From: Nymphaea colorata
Lineage: Eukaryota; Streptophyta; Magnoliopsida; Nymphaeales; Nymphaeaceae
Direction of reading: 5' to 3'
Length of the DNA stretch: 64,000 nucleotides
NCBI RefSeq assembly: GCF_008831285.2
Contig: NW_022204507.1
Coordinates: 6,716,174-6,780,173 of the forward strand
Shown here: positions 61,281-64,000 of the stretch, piece after piece
Layout: every line of letters starts with the position of its first letter
Position numbering within the stretch: the stretch's first letter is position 1
Notes under the pieces: model-generated
Database searches by the model: none
What the model saw: the letters and a program-made list of their open reading frames with translations, nothing else
Told to the model about the DNA's origin: nothing
Translations under genes and position numbers: made by a program

Positions 61281-63059
61281 GTCGCTAGACAAATTAGACC
61301 GCACAAATAATTAATGAGACTGATTAGGTTTGATGCATTTTTTTTTCTGAAAAGTTACAAGTAACCATTTATATTTTACAATTACCTACAGGCACATGCC
61401 CCACTGTTTTTAAGTATGAAAAATACCATTTTACCCTAATAAAAAGAAAATACCTAAATAGAAAGATTTTTATGGGCCACATCTTATTGACAATTTCTTC
61501 AATATTTTTGTCTATTTTATAAGTATCAATATTAATAAAAAAAAGGCCCAGGAGAGTGTATGTAAAAAATGTGATTTTTTCACAGAAATTGCTCAAGATT
61601 TTAACATTTTTCTTCAATTAATGAAGCAGGTGTTTGTCAATCATTTTATTACGTCAAACAACTTTTCAATCTTTTTAACACCCTTCGTCATGCAAAGAAA
61701 TTCTTCGATTTGAAAAACAATACTGTATTTGGATTTTCTGATCGCTGAAAATTCTTGTCAATCGATAATGTGAATGATGATTATATATGTGGTATATTTC
61801 AAATAAACTGAGATAGGAATTGGAGTCGTTTATTTTTCTTTGTTATCTTATTTGTCCATTCTTTTTGTGCCAAAGATCTTACCTTTTCTGAAGGAACTGG
61901 AGCTACATCTCATGTGCTTCCTTGCCTTTTTGGTTTTGAAACCTTGAAAAATTTACAGATTCCCTTTATTAGGGACACATAAGATTCGTCACCCAAAAAA
62001 GGATAATGGTAACCTCACCTAACCTATAGTAATAAAAATACATGTCTTACTGAGACTTGTAACTTGCTATGCTCTCAGGCCTTGACTCACCCTCCTCTAA
62101 AAGGCTGACTCATTCAGACCAACATGAGGGTCCAACCACATTGCATTGCCAGGATCCACCGAGAGTGAATTTTTTTAAGGTCATAAGTCTTGAAGTTCCT
62201 CAGTAGAGATAGGATAAAAAAAAAAATAGTCTTCCATAACCTTTCATTAGTCCTAGGTACTTCTGAAACTCAGTTCCTTAATTGTGGGAGGGGCACTTTA
62301 AAAGGATGTCATATTTTCTATAACGAGTCAATGTTTCCCTATAAACAATACTTATTTCATTGAAAAGTTGTAATTTGTAAAGGAACAGTTTCATAGTTGA
62401 TTATTTTTATATTAACTTGGAGAAGTAGCCTTAGATGACATTATATTTTCCAGTCTTAATTAAAATTGTGAAACAGACAGTTCTAAAGAAACTTATTCTG
62501 TATTTCCTATGGACTTCTTGCTTCCATTTGCATGTGCACTGCACCTTATGTTTGCCTGTGTGACTGGTTGAGTTTCAGTTTGGGACTGCATTCTAGGATC
62601 AAGAGGTTGGAAAGGCTGAGCCGGTGGAAACATTCACTTTTTACCTGCTAGTTAGCAGCTTTTCATTTCACATCCTTTATTTTTTATATTTTCTTCCACA
62701 AGATCTTTCCTTTCTGATCTTTGTGCTGATAATAGTGTAGGCCCAAGGGTGGGATGGGCCTTCTGGTTACTTGCTGAAATTGAGTCATTAGAAAACAAGT
62801 CCTGAAAATTTCTGGGTTATTCAATTCCTTTGAATTTCTTGAGAACAGTACTTGCCATGAATTTAACAAAGAAACAGTCTCAAATAATGTCATCTACCAA
62901 CAAATTGGATTTTGAACTGGATTTTTGGCCATCTCAATTAATGTCCAAAACATGTACATCAATATGTGATTAAGGTACATTGTTTGTTAGAGGTAACTTT
63001 AGACTGTTTGTGCAGCTGCAGATGTCCTGATGAGTACAAGAAAAATGGTAAATTTGACA
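60519..63059. other. AT-rich spacer with an AC microsatellite
   Basis: An (AC)n run followed by ATATATATG lies at about 61247-61278. Short frames such as 60526-60750 have no recognisable domain. No further feature is supported. Confidence 0.5.
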
Positions 63060-63582
63060 TGGTTTAATTCGACATACAACCTTGGTTAAATCTTACCATG
63101 TTGTTGAGAAAAAAGTAAATTAAAACAAAAACATAGCTAACATGAAATATGAAAATAGAAAAGATGCAAGTGTCAATCACAAAACGGAGAGGGGGGGGGG
63201 GACACTTGAGTGATAAGAGGCAACTGAAGTGGGCGGTTGCGTGCTTGCTTCAAATAATAGTGGTAATATGTGCTTATTTCTTTGGTACTGGTTACAACAC
63301 GATTTACCGGTCGAAAAAACAACCGTTGAAGTTTTATAGCGTTGAAGACATATGTGGGTGTTAATATTTAACAATCACCAATATACATACGATTTAACGG
63401 TGACAAAAATCCACCGTAGGGCATATATATCAGCCACAAAAATCACTGGTATGGATAATATCCACACCTTTCTCCTAGCAAGTTCCAGTTCCAATCAATC
63501 AAAGATATGTCTCGCGGGATCTATTCCTTACAAGTCAATGCACTAAGGGGAAAGAAAATGCAGCCACATGTTGAAAGACATC
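63060..63582. repeat. Dispersed repeat pair, copy 2
   Basis: Counterpart of 59890-60518 in the same orientation, with a run of 11 G at about 63190-63200. GGTACTGGTTAC, TTACCGGTCG and CACTGGTATGG motifs correspond in type, not exact position, to the half-sites in copy 1. Confidence 0.65.
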
Positions 63583-64000
63583 GTTGGAAAGATGAAATCA
63601 GCCCTAAAAAATAAAGTATTCTGTCGCTTTCACTGTTACAATTTCCCTCCATCAAAAGGTGTATCTATACATCAAGAAATCATGGCGATTGTTAACAAAA
63701 AAAAGAAGCCAATTTCACCTTTCATGATGTTCCCAGCTTTCATACAATGAAGAACAGAATGATATTCTTCCTTTGGTGCTTTTAATATCCGCCTTCGGAT
63801 TAGTTTTACAAGTTGGCTAATTCTTTGGCTTATTTTTACAGGTTGATTAATTCTTTTGTTTTATTTCTATCCAAGTATCAGACTTAAAATTAATTTTAGT
63901 TAACAAAGGAAAAACATCCTCAGTTTTTGTGTTTGCAGTTTTCAACGAACAAGGAATGATCCTTTTGGTTCTATATTCTAGTTCCTTAATTTTTATATGT
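63583..64000. other. Terminal spacer
   Basis: No gene or repeat is recognised. The short direct repeat (A)GTTGGCTAATTCTT or GTTGATTAATTCTT near 63815 and 63842 is the only structure seen. Confidence 0.4.

Overview
The window looks like repeat-rich nuclear DNA of a flowering plant. It is AT-rich and dense in TA/CT/AC microsatellites, and it carries Ty3/gypsy LTR retroelements with tRNA-iMet primer sites, hAT-like terminal-inverted-repeat elements, MITEs and a LINE remnant. Between these lie intron-containing fragments of plant gene families. I cannot place the clade. I see no gene that I would call intact. The recognisable host genes are all broken, and most bases belong to transposons, their relics or local duplications.

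Layout. 1-12.5 kb: two related MITEs, TA microsatellites, a GATAA-motif cluster, a palindrome-bearing small element and two families of locally duplicated blocks (A: 868-3982 and 9719-11972; B: 7603-8300 and 8843-9310). Block A2 runs into a Ser/Gln-rich gene-like segment with an 84-bp (28-codon) tandem repeat. 12.8-14.5 kb: a probable old LTR (TGTTAACGCC start, TATA box). 14.7-19.3 kb: a CT-rich tract, small direct repeats and unrecognised sequence. 19.4-31.1 kb, minus strand: a pseudogene of the VAL/HSI2 B3-domain repressor family, with exons still alignable one by one. It is split by a non-autonomous gag-only LTR retrotransposon (20744-28681) whose very long LTRs contain an ORF. 32.2-33.2 kb, minus strand: a selenium-binding-protein pseudogene. 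34.5-38.1 kb: two oppositely oriented gypsy fragments that together make most of one element. 41.9-44.1 kb, plus strand: a pseudogene of a JMJ14-type (KDM5-like) histone H3K4 demethylase. 47.8-48.8 kb and 57.6-58.6 kb: two hAT-like elements. 49.0-49.9 kb, minus strand: a LINE 3' remnant. 50.4-57.4 kb: long AT-rich non-coding sequence with tandem repeats that may be a long LTR. 59.9-63.6 kb: a diverged pair of about 0.6-kb repeats rich in GGTA half-sites.

How the parts relate. Three unrelated host genes (VAL, SBP, JMJ14-like) survive as frameshifted, stop-containing exon relics within 25 kb. Many of the lesions are CGA to TGA or G/C to A/T transitions, as expected for decay under cytosine methylation. 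Retroelement insertion and rearrangement then separated the relics. No CRISPR array, rRNA or tRNA gene, or operon-like organisation is present.
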